Shown here: positions 9,101-17,675 of the stretch, in pieces
Layout of the letters: every line of letters begins with the position of its first letter
Numbering within the stretch: position 1 is the first letter of the stretch
Source of the DNA: Flavobacterium sp. Root186
GTDB taxonomy: Bacteria > Bacteroidota > Bacteroidia > Flavobacteriales > Flavobacteriaceae
Assembly: GCF_001428525.1 (NCBI RefSeq)
Contig: NZ_LMHW01000013.1
Span: 715,132 to 779,131 of the forward strand
DNA: 64,000 nucleotides
Direction of reading: 5' to 3'
Translations under genes and position numbers: made by a program
Notes under the pieces: model-generated
What the model was told of the DNA's origin: nothing
The model's input: only the letters and a program-made list of their open reading frames with translations
Databases searched by the model: none

Positions 9101-11734
9101 ATGAAAAAGATTGCATTATTTTTACTTCTGCTGAATTCAGCGTTTCTTTTTGCTCAAAAAGAAGTCTCGGGCGTCGTTAAGGACAAAACCGGAACACCGC
9201 TTCCTGGTGTTAATATTGTAGAAAAAGGAACTTCGAATGGTGTTTCTACCGATTTTGAAGGTGGTTATAAAATCAAAGTTAAAGAAGGTGCTACTCTTGT
9301 TTTTACCTATGTAGGCTTTGCAACAGTTGAAAAATCAGCTTCGGGCGATAAAGTAGATGTTACTTTAGACGAAAGCGGCGGACAGGTTTTGAGCGATGTA
9401 GTCGTTACAGGTTCCAGAAGTAGTAAAAGAACCGTTGTAAATTCTGCTGTTCCTATTGATGTTATTAATGTAAAAGATGTTACAACTCAAAGTGGTAAAA
9501 TTGAAATCAATCAGTTATTACAATATGTTGCCCCATCTTTTAATGCCAATAAACAATCTGGATCTGATGGCGCTGACCACGTCGATCCCGCTTCTTTAAG
9601 AGGTATGGGACCTGACCAGACTTTGGTTTTGATTAATGGAAAAAGAAGACATCAATCGTCTTTAATCAATTTATTTGGAACCCGCGGCCGTGGAAATACG
9701 GGAACAGATTTAAATGCGATTCCGGCGGCTTCTATTAAAAGAATCGAGATTTTACGTGATGGTGCTGCTGCACAATACGGCTCTGACGCTATTGCGGGGG
9801 TTATCAATATTATAACAAACGACAATGTGAACGAACTTACAGGATCTATTACTTATGGTGTTTTCAATACACACGCAAAAGGTGATTTCCTTCCTGGAAC
9901 TCCAAACACAAAAGGTTATAGATTAGACAAAAATGGAAATGGAAATTCATACGGAAAAGATCAGGATTTTGATGGTGGATCTGTAAAAATTGCTGCTAAT
10001 TATGGAGTAGCATTAGGTACAAAAGGCGGATATGCCAATTTCACGGGAGAATTTTTAAACAAAAATAAAACATTAAGACCAGCATACGATTTCAGAAAAG
10101 GTTTTGGTGATGCAGAAATGCAGGGCGTAAATTTATTTGCCAATTTTGCGATCCCAATTGCTGATAAAACGGAGTTTTATGCTTTTGGAGGAAGTAACTT
10201 TAGAGATACAGATGCGTATGCTTTTACCAGAAATGATGGAGAAAGAGTTGTCGAATCTGTTTATCCGGGAGGTTATACCCCAAGAATTACATCAAAAATT
10301 AATGATAATTCGATCGCAGCGGGAATTAAAACTGAATCTGGCGGAGGATGGAAATTTGATTTGAGTAATACTTTTGGTAACAATAAATTTCAATACGATA
10401 TTAAAGGAACTATAAATGCTTCCCTTGAAGAAAAATCTCCACACGAGTTTGACGCCGGAGGGCATAGTTTACTTCAAAACACAACCAATTTTGATATTTC
10501 TAAAAACTATGACAGCGTTCTTAGCGGTTTCAATATTGCTTTTGGAACTGAATTTAGAGTCGAAAAATTTGAAATTTTTGCAGGAGAAGAAGGTTCTTAT
10601 ACTACTTACGATACTAATGGCGTGCCAATTACAGACCCAACTACACAAAGCGCACCAATTGATCCAGTGACAGGAGAACCAAGACCGGGAAGTTCTCAGG
10701 GTTTTCCAGGTTACAGCCCTGCAAACGAAGTAAATGAAAGCCGTACCAACTTCTCTTTATACGCTGATGGTGAGTTAGATGTAACCGATGCTTTTATGGT
10801 AAGCGGTGCTGTTCGTTTTGAAAATTACAGCGATTTTGGAAGTACTGTAAACGGAAAATTAGCTTCGAGATTAAAACTTGGTGATCACTTTAATTTAAGA
10901 GGGTCTTTAAGTACAGGTTTCCGTGCACCATCTTTAGCTCAAATTTATTATAATTTACGTTTCACTAACTTTAATGCAAGTGGTGCAACTGAGGTTTTAC
11001 TGGCTCCAAATGACAGTGAGGTTACAAGAGCTTTTGGAATTGGTAAATTAAATGAAGAAAAAGCTGTAAATGCTTCTTTAGGTTTCACATCTACTTTTGG
11101 GGACTTTACCGCAACAGTTGACGGATATTATATTAAGGTAAAAGATCGTATCGTTCTTACCGGATATTTCGATGCAAGTGCATTAAATCTTGGTGTATCT
11201 GAAGCTCAGTTTTTTGCTAACGGAGTTGATACAAGCACTCATGGTCTGGATTTAGTTTTCTCTTGGAAAAAAACATTTGATTTTGGACATTTTGGAGCAA
11301 CATTAGTTGGAAACATCAACGATATGAAAATTGATAAAGTAAAAAATGGCGGTTTAGATGAAACTACTTTCTTCGGAAAGCGTGAAAAAGCATTCTTATT
11401 AGCTTCAGCTCCAGATAGTAAATTCGGTTTAAACTTAACGTATTCAAAAAGTAAGTTTGACGCCGGCGTAGCTTTTACACGTTTCAGTAAAGTTGTTTTA
11501 GTTGATTATGCTGACGAAGATGATGTATACAACCCAAGATTAGTTACCGATTTAACTGTAGGCTATCAGGTTACAAAAAGTTTAAAATTAAGTCTTGGAA
11601 GCAACAACTTATTTAATGTTTATCCAACAAAACAAGACGAACAAGGAAACACAGAAGCCGGTGGATATTGGGATGCTGTGCAAATGGGTTTCAGCGGAGC
11701 TTATTACTACGCAAGACTTGGATTTAATTTTTAA
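9101..11734 (+). CDS. TonB-dependent outer-membrane receptor with N-terminal carboxypeptidase-regulatory domain
   Basis: 877 residues from ATG 9101, which begins a clean signal peptide (MKKIALFLLLLNSAFLFAQ). The open frame from 9038 adds 21 residues with no signal character, so I reject that start. Next comes a CarboxypepD_reg-like domain (VSGVVKDKTGTPLPGVNIVEKGT), then the plug (ALRGMGPDQTLVLINGKRR, DGAAAQYGSDAIAGVINIIT) and the 22-strand barrel ending in aromatic ARLGFNF. It should import a ligand using TonB energy. There is no SusD partner next to it, so it is not a classical SusCD pair; the substrate is unknown, with a metal chelate or other small molecule possible. Confidence 0.9.
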   Translation: MKKIALFLLLLNSAFLFAQKEVSGVVKDKTGTPLPGVNIVEKGTSNGVSTDFEGGYKIKVKEGATLVFTYVGFATVEKSASGDKVDVTLDESGGQVLSDVVVTGSRSSKRTVVNSAVPIDVINVKDVTTQSGKIEINQLLQYVAPSFNANKQSGSDGADHVDPASLRGMGPDQTLVLINGKRRHQSSLINLFGTRGRGNTGTDLNAIPAASIKRIEILRDGAAAQYGSDAIAGVINIITNDNVNELTGSITYGVFNTHAKGDFLPGTPNTKGYRLDKNGNGNSYGKDQDFDGGSVKIAANYGVALGTKGGYANFTGEFLNKNKTLRPAYDFRKGFGDAEMQGVNLFANFAIPIADKTEFYAFGGSNFRDTDAYAFTRNDGERVVESVYPGGYTPRITSKINDNSIAAGIKTESGGGWKFDLSNTFGNNKFQYDIKGTINASLEEKSPHEFDAGGHSLLQNTTNFDISKNYDSVLSGFNIAFGTEFRVEKFEIFAGEEGSYTTYDTNGVPITDPTTQSAPIDPVTGEPRPGSSQGFPGYSPANEVNESRTNFSLYADGELDVTDAFMVSGAVRFENYSDFGSTVNGKLASRLKLGDHFNLRGSLSTGFRAPSLAQIYYNLRFTNFNASGATEVLLAPNDSEVTRAFGIGKLNEEKAVNASLGFTSTFGDFTATVDGYYIKVKDRIVLTGYFDASALNLGVSEAQFFANGVDTSTHGLDLVFSWKKTFDFGHFGATLVGNINDMKIDKVKNGGLDETTFFGKREKAFLLASAPDSKFGLNLTYSKSKFDAGVAFTRFSKVVLVDYADEDDVYNPRLVTDLTVGYQVTKSLKLSLGSNNLFNVYPTKQDEQGNTEAGGYWDAVQMGFSGAYYYARLGFNF

Positions 11735-11743
11735 AAGAAAAGG

Positions 11744-11766
11744 GCTTCGACTTCGCTCAGCCTGAC
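11744..11766. repeat. Single copy of the CTTCGACTTCGCTCAG repeat
   Basis: The phrase ggcttcgacttcgctcagcc follows the TonB receptor stop codon by about 10 bp and precedes the terminator. It matches the right arm of the pair at 7597-7622. Confidence 0.7.
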
Positions 11767-11777
11767 AATACTAAAAA

Positions 11778-11812
11778 CAAAAAATCCTGAACTAATCGTT
11801 CAGGATTTTTTT
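11778..11812 (+). terminator. Rho-independent terminator of the TonB receptor gene
   Basis: Stem AAAATCCTGA (11781-11790) / TCAGGATTTT (11800-11809) with a 9-base loop, followed by a T run. The A run before it also makes it usable for the convergent gene 11864-13021. Confidence 0.85.
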
Positions 11813-11863
11813 ATGTTAATAAAAGCAAACTACAATACAGCTCACTCTTTACTCTTTACTCTC

Positions 11864-13021
11864 TCACAACTTAAAATCTAAAGATGCAATAATTGCTTTT
11901 TCTTCATCTGTGGCCACAAATCCCGAAATATCCCAATAATTGGTCAGGATTTTATTTCTTTTATTAAAAAGCGATTTTTCTTTAAAAACATCACTTTCTT
12001 TATAAGTAAAATTTTGTCTGTTGAAATTTGTCGTAATAAAACTATTGCGAACCTGAATTTTCTTTACCTGATCTTTCAAAATAAGATTATAAGCTATTTC
12101 TTCATTCGAGCCCAATAAATAATAATTCTCCCCGTCTACCCTATAATCAACATTAATGAATGATCTTGTAATATTTTTAGAATTCATCTCGGTCTTTTCT
12201 TCAAGTTTATCCAGATTCTGCGGTGTAATATCGATTTTAAACTCAATAATCAGTTTCTTTTCAGGATCATAAATAATCTCAAAATTATCAATAGCCTCTT
12301 TTGCTTTATCAAGAGGCGTAATATACATTACATAATAATCCTTGTTTTTAGCATGACCGCGGATAATAAAATCATATTCTTTTTTCGCTTTCGGATCTAA
12401 AAGCGGATCAAAATATTTAAAATCATTATAATTTTTCATGATATTATTCAAATCATAACCTCTTAAATCTGCGCTTACATCTGTTTCCAGCAAACCATAT
12501 GATCTGTTTTGTTCCACCAAAAGTGTTGTCGAAGGACTTCCTGAAAATTGAAAATTAACCAATCCGTCATTAAAATAAGAATATTTATTATCCAGCATAA
12601 AAAACTCCCTTACATAAACTTTTAGTCTGTAAGAGGATGCCAGTTTTTTTGATGAATTATCGACAAGTTTTTGAAGTACTTTTTGTGGAGACTGCTTAGA
12701 AAGAACAATTTCATCTAGTTTGTTGTTATTACTTTTTAGATAAACAATAAATTTTTGATCTCCGTTTAAAGATGTCCAGCGTACCGTCAGAGTTTCATAA
12801 TTGGTTTCTGAAACCTGTACATTAGAACCGCCGGTAAGCATAAAAGTTACTTTACCTTCTTTATTGCTGGATAATATTTGTTTTGTTTTTAGAATAACAA
12901 CTGTGGCATTTTCAATAGGAAGCTGTGTTTCTATATCTTTTACTACAATAGAATATTGTTCTTCCTGCGAAAAAACTGTCAAACTAAATAAAACAAAAAA
13001 TAAAAGTATGAATTTCCTCAT
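11864..13021 (-). CDS. Secreted carboxypeptidase-regulatory-like domain protein
   Basis: 385 residues with signal peptide MRKFILLFFVLFSLTVFSQ. Residues about 20-100 form a CarboxypepD_reg-like beta-sandwich (VVKDIETQLPIENATVVILKTKQ). The rest is a beta-rich domain containing SSYRLKVYVREFFMLDNKYSYFNDGLVNF and DPEKKLIIEFKIDITPQNL, a layout shared by many flavobacterial exported proteins of unknown function. It converges on the TonB receptor gene and may share its terminator. I cannot assign an activity. Confidence 0.7.
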   Translation of the reverse strand: MRKFILLFFVLFSLTVFSQEEQYSIVVKDIETQLPIENATVVILKTKQILSSNKEGKVTFMLTGGSNVQVSETNYETLTVRWTSLNGDQKFIVYLKSNNNKLDEIVLSKQSPQKVLQKLVDNSSKKLASSYRLKVYVREFFMLDNKYSYFNDGLVNFQFSGSPSTTLLVEQNRSYGLLETDVSADLRGYDLNNIMKNYNDFKYFDPLLDPKAKKEYDFIIRGHAKNKDYYVMYITPLDKAKEAIDNFEIIYDPEKKLIIEFKIDITPQNLDKLEEKTEMNSKNITRSFINVDYRVDGENYYLLGSNEEIAYNLILKDQVKKIQVRNSFITTNFNRQNFTYKESDVFKEKSLFNKRNKILTNYWDISGFVATDEEKAIIASLDFKL

Positions 13022-13133
13022 ATGCTTATTAAATTTTCATCTAAAGTATTAAATTTTTATTAAAAAAATAAGCACTAAAATATAAAATATTACAAACCAA
13101 CACAATAAGTTTTTAAGATTCCGAATTAAGCAA

Positions 13134-13164
13134 AAAAAATCCCGAGTTTGGGCTCGGGATTTTT
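13134..13164 (-). terminator. Rho-independent terminator of the ferredoxin gene
   Basis: A perfect stem AATCCCGAG / CTCGGGATT (13138-13146 with 13153-13161) and a TTTGGG loop. A/T runs on both sides let it work in either direction. It lies just after the ferredoxin stop. Confidence 0.88.
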
Positions 13165-13182
13165 ATATTAATATCAAAAAGA

Positions 13183-13536
13183 TTATTCATCTCCATGCAA
13201 AAACGCTTGTCTGTTCAACAAGGTTTCTTCATCTTCTACATGATTATCATCTGGTACACAACAATCAACAGGACAAACAGCAGCACATTGAGGTTCATCA
13301 TGAAAACCTTTACACTCTGTACATTTTCCAGGAACGATATAATAAATTTCATCAGAAATTGGAGTCTGTGCATCATCAGCATCAACTTCAGTTCCGTCAG
13401 GTAAAATTACAGTTCCTTTTAGGCTTGTTCCATCTTTATATCTCCAATCATCTGCTCCTTCATATATTGCTGTATTTGGGCACTCTGGTTCGCAAGCCCC
13501 ACAGTTTATGCATTCGTCAGTTATAATTATTGCCAT
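13183..13536 (-). CDS. 2[4Fe-4S] ferredoxin
   Basis: 117-residue soluble electron carrier. The first cluster motif is CINCGACEPECP (residues about 9-20). The second is CTECKGFHDEPQCAAVCPVDCC, with the longer spacing typical of Alvin/7Fe-like bacterial ferredoxins, and an insertion of about 45 residues separates the two. It is divergent from the acyl-CoA reductase, an arrangement I associate with many Bacteroidota; whether the ferredoxin serves that enzyme is inference. Confidence 0.93.
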   Translation of the reverse strand: MAIIITDECINCGACEPECPNTAIYEGADDWRYKDGTSLKGTVILPDGTEVDADDAQTPISDEIYYIVPGKCTECKGFHDEPQCAAVCPVDCCVPDDNHVEDEETLLNRQAFLHGDE

Positions 13537-13550
13537 TGTCTTTTTATTCT

Positions 13551-13642
13551 TAAAGTTAAAAGTCTTAAAGTTCTAAAGTCAAAGAAATCAAAAAAAGACA
13601 TTCACAGCACTTTGACCTGATGACTTTTGACTTTCGACTTAT
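13551..13642. repeat. Reduplicated inverted repeat in the divergent promoter region
   Basis: The left arm (13551-13584) is built of AAAGTT, AAAAGTC and TAAAG words. The right arm (13610-13642, actttgacctgatgactttt and gactttcgactta) is its approximate reverse complement. It sits between ferredoxin and acyl-CoA reductase, and the right arm overlaps the likely -33 box of the latter. Confidence 0.6.
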
Positions 13643-13657
13643 TTATCCTTATTTTTG
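13626..13657 (+). promoter_or_regulatory. Putative Bacteroidota promoter for the acyl-CoA reductase-serC-serA genes
   Basis: A TTTG at 13626-13629, 20 bases, then TATTTTTG at 13650-13657 match the Bacteroidota TTTG / TAnnTTTG pattern. The ATG is 38 bp downstream. Confidence 0.5.
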
Positions 13658-13695
13658 TGCAAAATTACAATCAAAACAATTCATAAACAAACATT

Positions 13696-14769
13696 ATGAC
13701 ATTAGAAACAAAAAAAAGTGTTTTTGTTGAATTAGGAAAATTTCTAAGTCAGTTTTCTGAAGAGCAGTCTGTACAGAAATCTGACGTTTTATATAACGAT
13801 ATCTTTTTTGATGATTTTGAAAAACTAATACATCTATCACAATCTCATAATGGCTGGTATACACCGGAACAAGTATATTTTGCAATAAAATCCTGGGCTG
13901 ATGCTTTGACAGAAGAAAACATAAGCAAATGGATTTCAAACTATTCCTTCGACTTCGCTCAGGATGACAAAAAGGAAAGAACAGTTGCTTTGATTTTGGC
14001 TGGAAATATTCCGCTAGTTGGTTTTCATGATTTTCTTTCTGTTTTAATAACCGGAAATAAAGCTTTGGTAAAAACATCCTCAAACGACCAGCATTTACTG
14101 CCTTTTTTAGCGAAGTATTTAATTGCCGTGGATGAAAATTTAAAAGATAAAATCACTTTCGTGGATGGAAAACTGGAAAATTTTGATACTGTAATTGCAA
14201 CCGGAAGTAACAATACGGCTCGTTATTTTGAATATTATTTTAAAGATAAACCTTCCATTATTCGAAAAAACAGAAATTCGGCAGCAGTTCTTAACGGAAA
14301 AGAAACGCACGAAGAATTAGAAGCTCTTGGCGAAGATATTTTTAGATATTTTGGTTTAGGATGCCGCAATATCTCTAAACTTTTTGTTCCAAGCGGCTAT
14401 TCATTTGATGCTTTTTTTCAGGCTATTTTTAAATATCAGGATGTTATTCATTATGAAAAATATGCTAACAATTATGATTATAACAAAGCTGTTTTCTTAA
14501 TGAGTAATTTCAAATTATTAGATAACGGATTTTTGACTTTAAAAGAAGATTCAAGCTACGCCTCGCCTATTTCGAGTATTTTCTTTGAATATTATGAAAA
14601 TCTCGAAGATTTAAAATCGCGTCTTGAAACTGATGCAGAGCAAATTCAATGCATTGTAAGCAGCAATTTAACCGAAAATAGTGTTGCATTCGGTCAAACC
14701 CAAAATCCTCGATTGTGGGATTATGCAGATAACGTTGATACTATAACGTTTTTGTTAACAACAAAGTAA
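13696..14769 (+). CDS. LuxC-like acyl-CoA reductase with a repeat-derived segment
   Basis: 357-residue NAD(P)H-dependent reductase of the LuxC/acyl-CoA reductase type, expected to reduce an acyl-CoA or acyl thioester to an aldehyde. The nucleotide-binding stretch is ALILAGNIPLVGFHDFLSVLITGNKALVKTSS. The probable catalytic cysteine is C223 in YFGLGCRNISKLF. Codons 84-91 (SFDFAQDD) come from a copy of the CTTCGACTTCGCTCAG intergenic repeat; it lies in the linker before the conserved core, where relatives vary. It is followed by serC and serA and is divergent from the ferredoxin. The physiological substrate is unknown. Confidence 0.85.
   Translation: MTLETKKSVFVELGKFLSQFSEEQSVQKSDVLYNDIFFDDFEKLIHLSQSHNGWYTPEQVYFAIKSWADALTEENISKWISNYSFDFAQDDKKERTVALILAGNIPLVGFHDFLSVLITGNKALVKTSSNDQHLLPFLAKYLIAVDENLKDKITFVDGKLENFDTVIATGSNNTARYFEYYFKDKPSIIRKNRNSAAVLNGKETHEELEALGEDIFRYFGLGCRNISKLFVPSGYSFDAFFQAIFKYQDVIHYEKYANNYDYNKAVFLMSNFKLLDNGFLTLKEDSSYASPISSIFFEYYENLEDLKSRLETDAEQIQCIVSSNLTENSVAFGQTQNPRLWDYADNVDTITFLLTTK
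13945..13970 (+). repeat. Coding copy of the CTTCGACTTCGCTCAG repeat
   Basis: TCCTTCGACTTCGCTCAGGA plus TGACAA lies in frame inside the acyl-CoA reductase gene and encodes SFDFAQDDK. It is the reverse complement of the left arm at 7531-7556. Confidence 0.85.
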
Positions 14770-14861
14770 AAAAATGTTTAATTATTTCGAATTATTTATC
14801 GCTTTTTCAGCTCCTATTGCCGAAATTTGCGTTTTTAAAATTTCGACTATTAACAACAACC

Positions 14862-15932
14862 ATGAAAAAACACAACTACAGCGCAGGACCTAGTATTTTA
14901 CCTCAGGAAGTTTTTGAGAAGGCATCAAAAGCAATTTTAAATTTTAATGATTCAGGATTATCTATTCTTGAAATTTCGCACCGAAGCAAAGATTTTGTTG
15001 CTGTTATGGATGAAGCTCGTTCGCTGGCTTTAGAATTATTAGGACTTCAGGGAAAAGGATATCAGGCTTTGTTTTTACAAGGTGGTGCAAGTACTGCATT
15101 CTTGATGGCTCCTTATAACTTATTGAAAGAAAACGGAAAAGCAGCATATTTAGATTCAGGAACGTGGGCAACTGCGGCTATTAAAGAAGCAAAACTTTTT
15201 GGAGAAACTATTGTTGTAGCTTCTTCAAAAGATGATAATTATACACATATTCCAAAAGGTTACGAAATACCAAGTGATGCTGATTATTTTCACTGTACAA
15301 GTAACAATACCATCTTTGGAACTCAAATGCAGGAATTCCCGTCGACTAACGTTCCGGTAGTATGCGACATGAGTTCTGATATTTTTTCTCGTCAATTAGA
15401 TTTCTCTAAGTTTGATTTAATCTATGCTGGAGCTCAAAAAAATATGGGACCTGCAGGAACTACTCTTGTTGTAATTAAAGAAGAAATTTTAGGTAAAAAC
15501 GGAAGAACTATTCCTAGTATGTTAGATTACGCTAAACATATCAAAGGAGAAAGTATGTACAATACGCCTCCTGTTTTTGCTGTTTATGTTTCGTTATTAA
15601 CATTGCAATGGATTAAAGAAAAAGGCGGAGTTGCTGCTGTTGAAAAATTAAACAACGCAAAAGCAGATTTACTTTATGCTGAAATCGACAGAAACCCATT
15701 ATTTAAAGGCGCTGCTGCGGTAGAAGATCGTTCTAAAATGAACGTTACTTTCTTATTAAACAACCCGGATCATACCGAAACTTTTGATGCTTTATGGAAA
15801 GCTGCAAATATTTCTGGATTACCAGGACACCGTTCTGTGGGTGGTTACAGAGCTTCTATTTACAACGCTATGCCTATTGAAAGTGTACAGGTTTTAGTTG
15901 ATGTAATGAAAGCTTTGGAGTCTAAAGTTTAG
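14862..15932 (+). CDS. serC: 3-phosphoserine aminotransferase
   Basis: PLP enzyme that transaminates 3-phosphohydroxypyruvate to 3-phosphoserine with glutamate, the second step of serine synthesis. I start it at ATG 14862 (MKKHNYSAGPSILPQEVF), the canonical SerC N-terminus; the open frame from 14817 adds 15 residues of no family character. The PLP lysine is K193 in YAGAQKNMGPAGTT. FLQGGASTAF and the C-terminal GHRSVGGYRASIYNA phosphate-binding segment are present. 356 residues, normal length. serA follows after a short hexanucleotide repeat. Confidence 0.96.
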   Translation: MKKHNYSAGPSILPQEVFEKASKAILNFNDSGLSILEISHRSKDFVAVMDEARSLALELLGLQGKGYQALFLQGGASTAFLMAPYNLLKENGKAAYLDSGTWATAAIKEAKLFGETIVVASSKDDNYTHIPKGYEIPSDADYFHCTSNNTIFGTQMQEFPSTNVPVVCDMSSDIFSRQLDFSKFDLIYAGAQKNMGPAGTTLVVIKEEILGKNGRTIPSMLDYAKHIKGESMYNTPPVFAVYVSLLTLQWIKEKGGVAAVEKLNNAKADLLYAEIDRNPLFKGAAAVEDRSKMNVTFLLNNPDHTETFDALWKAANISGLPGHRSVGGYRASIYNAMPIESVQVLVDVMKALESKV

Positions 15933-15934
15933 TT

Positions 15935-15970
15935 CTCAGTCTCAGTCTCAGTCTCAGTCTCAGTCTCAGT
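15935..15970. repeat. Six tandem CTCAGT hexamers
   Basis: Six uninterrupted copies of CTCAGT start 2 bp after the serC stop codon and lie between serC and serA. This is the only clear simple-sequence tract of this kind in the window. Confidence 0.95.
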
Positions 15971-16055
15971 TTAAAATACCAAAAAGAAAACTCAATACTT
16001 GATTCATCAATTAAATAATTAAACGATGAACCAAATAAACAAAATATCACAAAAA

Positions 16056-17006
16056 ATGAAAGTATTAGCAAATGACGGAATTTCTAAAAGTGGAATTCTA
16101 GCCTTAGAAAAAGGCGGATTTGAAGTTATAACTACAAAAGTAGCTCAGGAACAAGTAGCTAACTTTATCAATGAAAATAATGTAAGCGTAATTTTAGTGC
16201 GCAGCGCAACTAAAGTTCGTAAAGATATTATCGATGCTTGTCCTGGAATCAAAATCATCGGTCGTGGTGGTGTTGGTATGGATAATATCGATGTTGATTA
16301 TGCCAAAAGCAAAGGAATTCATGTAATTAATACTCCGGCTTCATCTTCAGAATCTGTTGCTGAGTTGGTATTTGGACACTTATTTTCTGGTGTTCGTTTC
16401 TTGCATGACTCAAACAGAAATATGCCTCTTGAAGGAGATTCAAACTTTGACGGCTTGAAAAAAGCATACGCAAACGGAGTTGAATTAAGAGGAAAAACGC
16501 TTGGAATTGTTGGTATTGGTCGTATCGGACAAGCTACAGCAAAAATGGCTCTTGGTTTAGGAATGAAAGTTATTGCTGCTGATAGTTTTATCCCGCAGGT
16601 AGATGTAAAAGTTGAATTTTTCGACGGACAATCTATTACAACAACAATCGTTTCTCAATCTTTAGAATCATTGTTTAAAGAGTCTGATTTCATCACATTA
16701 CACGTTCCGGCACAAGATGGTTACATCATTGGCGAAAAAGAATTTGAAATTTTGAAAGACGGAGTTGGAATTGTAAACTGTGCACGTGGAGGTGTTATTG
16801 ATGAAGTAGCTTTAGTAAAAGCTTTAGACTCAGGAAAAGTTGCTTTTGCAGGTTTAGACGTTTTCGAAAGCGAGCCAAAACCAGAAATGGCAATCTTAAT
16901 GCACTCTAAGATCTCATTGACGCCGCACATTGGAGCTGCAACTGGAGAAGCACAAGACAGAATTGGTACAGAATTAGCTTCACAAATTATTACTTTGTTA
17001 AGCTAG
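16056..17006 (+). CDS. serA: D-3-phosphoglycerate dehydrogenase, short form
   Basis: NAD-dependent D-2-hydroxyacid dehydrogenase; next to serC it is most likely SerA, oxidising 3-phosphoglycerate. The NAD loop is GIVGIGRIGQA, the substrate/catalytic blocks are NCARGGVIDEVAL and LTPHIGAATGEAQ, and an SSSESVAELVFGHL signature is present. The protein stops right after the catalytic domain, so it lacks the C-terminal ACT domain that gives serine feedback in long SerA forms. I prefer ATG 16056 (MKVLANDGIS) over 16026, whose 10 extra residues have no family character. Another 2-hydroxyacid specificity is possible but less likely. Confidence 0.88.
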   Translation: MKVLANDGISKSGILALEKGGFEVITTKVAQEQVANFINENNVSVILVRSATKVRKDIIDACPGIKIIGRGGVGMDNIDVDYAKSKGIHVINTPASSSESVAELVFGHLFSGVRFLHDSNRNMPLEGDSNFDGLKKAYANGVELRGKTLGIVGIGRIGQATAKMALGLGMKVIAADSFIPQVDVKVEFFDGQSITTTIVSQSLESLFKESDFITLHVPAQDGYIIGEKEFEILKDGVGIVNCARGGVIDEVALVKALDSGKVAFAGLDVFESEPKPEMAILMHSKISLTPHIGAATGEAQDRIGTELASQIITLLS

Positions 17007-17028
17007 TAATTAAAAAATACATTATCTT

Positions 17029-17070
17029 TAAAGGGATTTATTACACATTTGTAGTAAATCCCTTTCTTTT
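17029..17070 (+). terminator. Rho-independent terminator of serA
   Basis: A long stem starting AAAGGGATTTA (17030-17040) pairs with TAAATCCCTTT (17055-17065) and continues inward with one mismatch. T-rich sequence follows. Confidence 0.85.
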
Positions 17071-17109
17071 TAATTAATTTTGGTGTATAATTTAAACTCT
17101 TAAAATATT

Positions 17110-17673
17110 ATGTTTGAACAATTAACCCAATTAGTACAGCAATACGGAGGCGATGCTGTTGTAAACAACAATGCTGTCCCAAATGAGCATAACGAAGCCG
17201 TAATAAGCGAAACAAGCAATTCTATTTTTGAAGGCTTAAAAAAAATTGCTTCTGAAGGCGGAGGCGAACAACTTGCTGGTTTATTCAATGGAAATTCCCC
17301 TATCGACAATTCAAATCCTGTCGTACAGCAAATCTCGCAGCAATTATCTGGAAGTTTGGGCGAAAAATTTGGCTTAAGCAGCGCTGATTCTTCTGGTGTA
17401 GCTTCAAACTTAATTCCGCAGATTTTAGGTTCATTAGTAAATAAAGCAAAAGATCCAAATGACAGCAGTTTTCAGATTTCTGATATCATCAATTCGATTT
17501 CAGGAAACAGCGGGCAAGCATCTGGGATCATGGATACCATTTCAAAATACGGAACTCAATTTGGCCTTGACCAAAACAACGACGGAAAACTTGACGTAGC
17601 CGATGTACTTGTAGTTACCAAAAGCAAAGGCGGTATCGCCGGGTTTATTGGGAAATTGTTTGGAAGTAAATAA
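17110..17673 (+). CDS. DUF937-like protein with a calcium-loop-like motif
   Basis: 187 residues, no signal peptide, rich in Gly, Ser, Asn and Gln. The repeated helical pattern (FEGLKKIASEGGGEQLAGLFNG, GSLGEKFGLSSADSSGVASNLIPQILGSLVNKA) resembles the DUF937/YidB-like family. The loop DQNNDGKLDVADV near residue 154 has the D-x-N-x-D-G-x-x-D spacing of EF-hand or dockerin calcium sites. The C-terminus IAGFIGKLFGSK is amphipathic. Function unknown. It is probably transcribed alone, between two hairpin terminators. Confidence 0.7.
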   Translation: MFEQLTQLVQQYGGDAVVNNNAVPNEHNEAVISETSNSIFEGLKKIASEGGGEQLAGLFNGNSPIDNSNPVVQQISQQLSGSLGEKFGLSSADSSGVASNLIPQILGSLVNKAKDPNDSSFQISDIINSISGNSGQASGIMDTISKYGTQFGLDQNNDGKLDVADVLVVTKSKGGIAGFIGKLFGSK

Positions 17674-17675
17674 TA

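Noticed and set aside
13696..14769. Acyl-CoA reductase suspected to be broken by the repeat insertion
   Set aside because: The frame stays open, motifs on both sides are intact and the repeat encodes a neutral hydrophilic linker.
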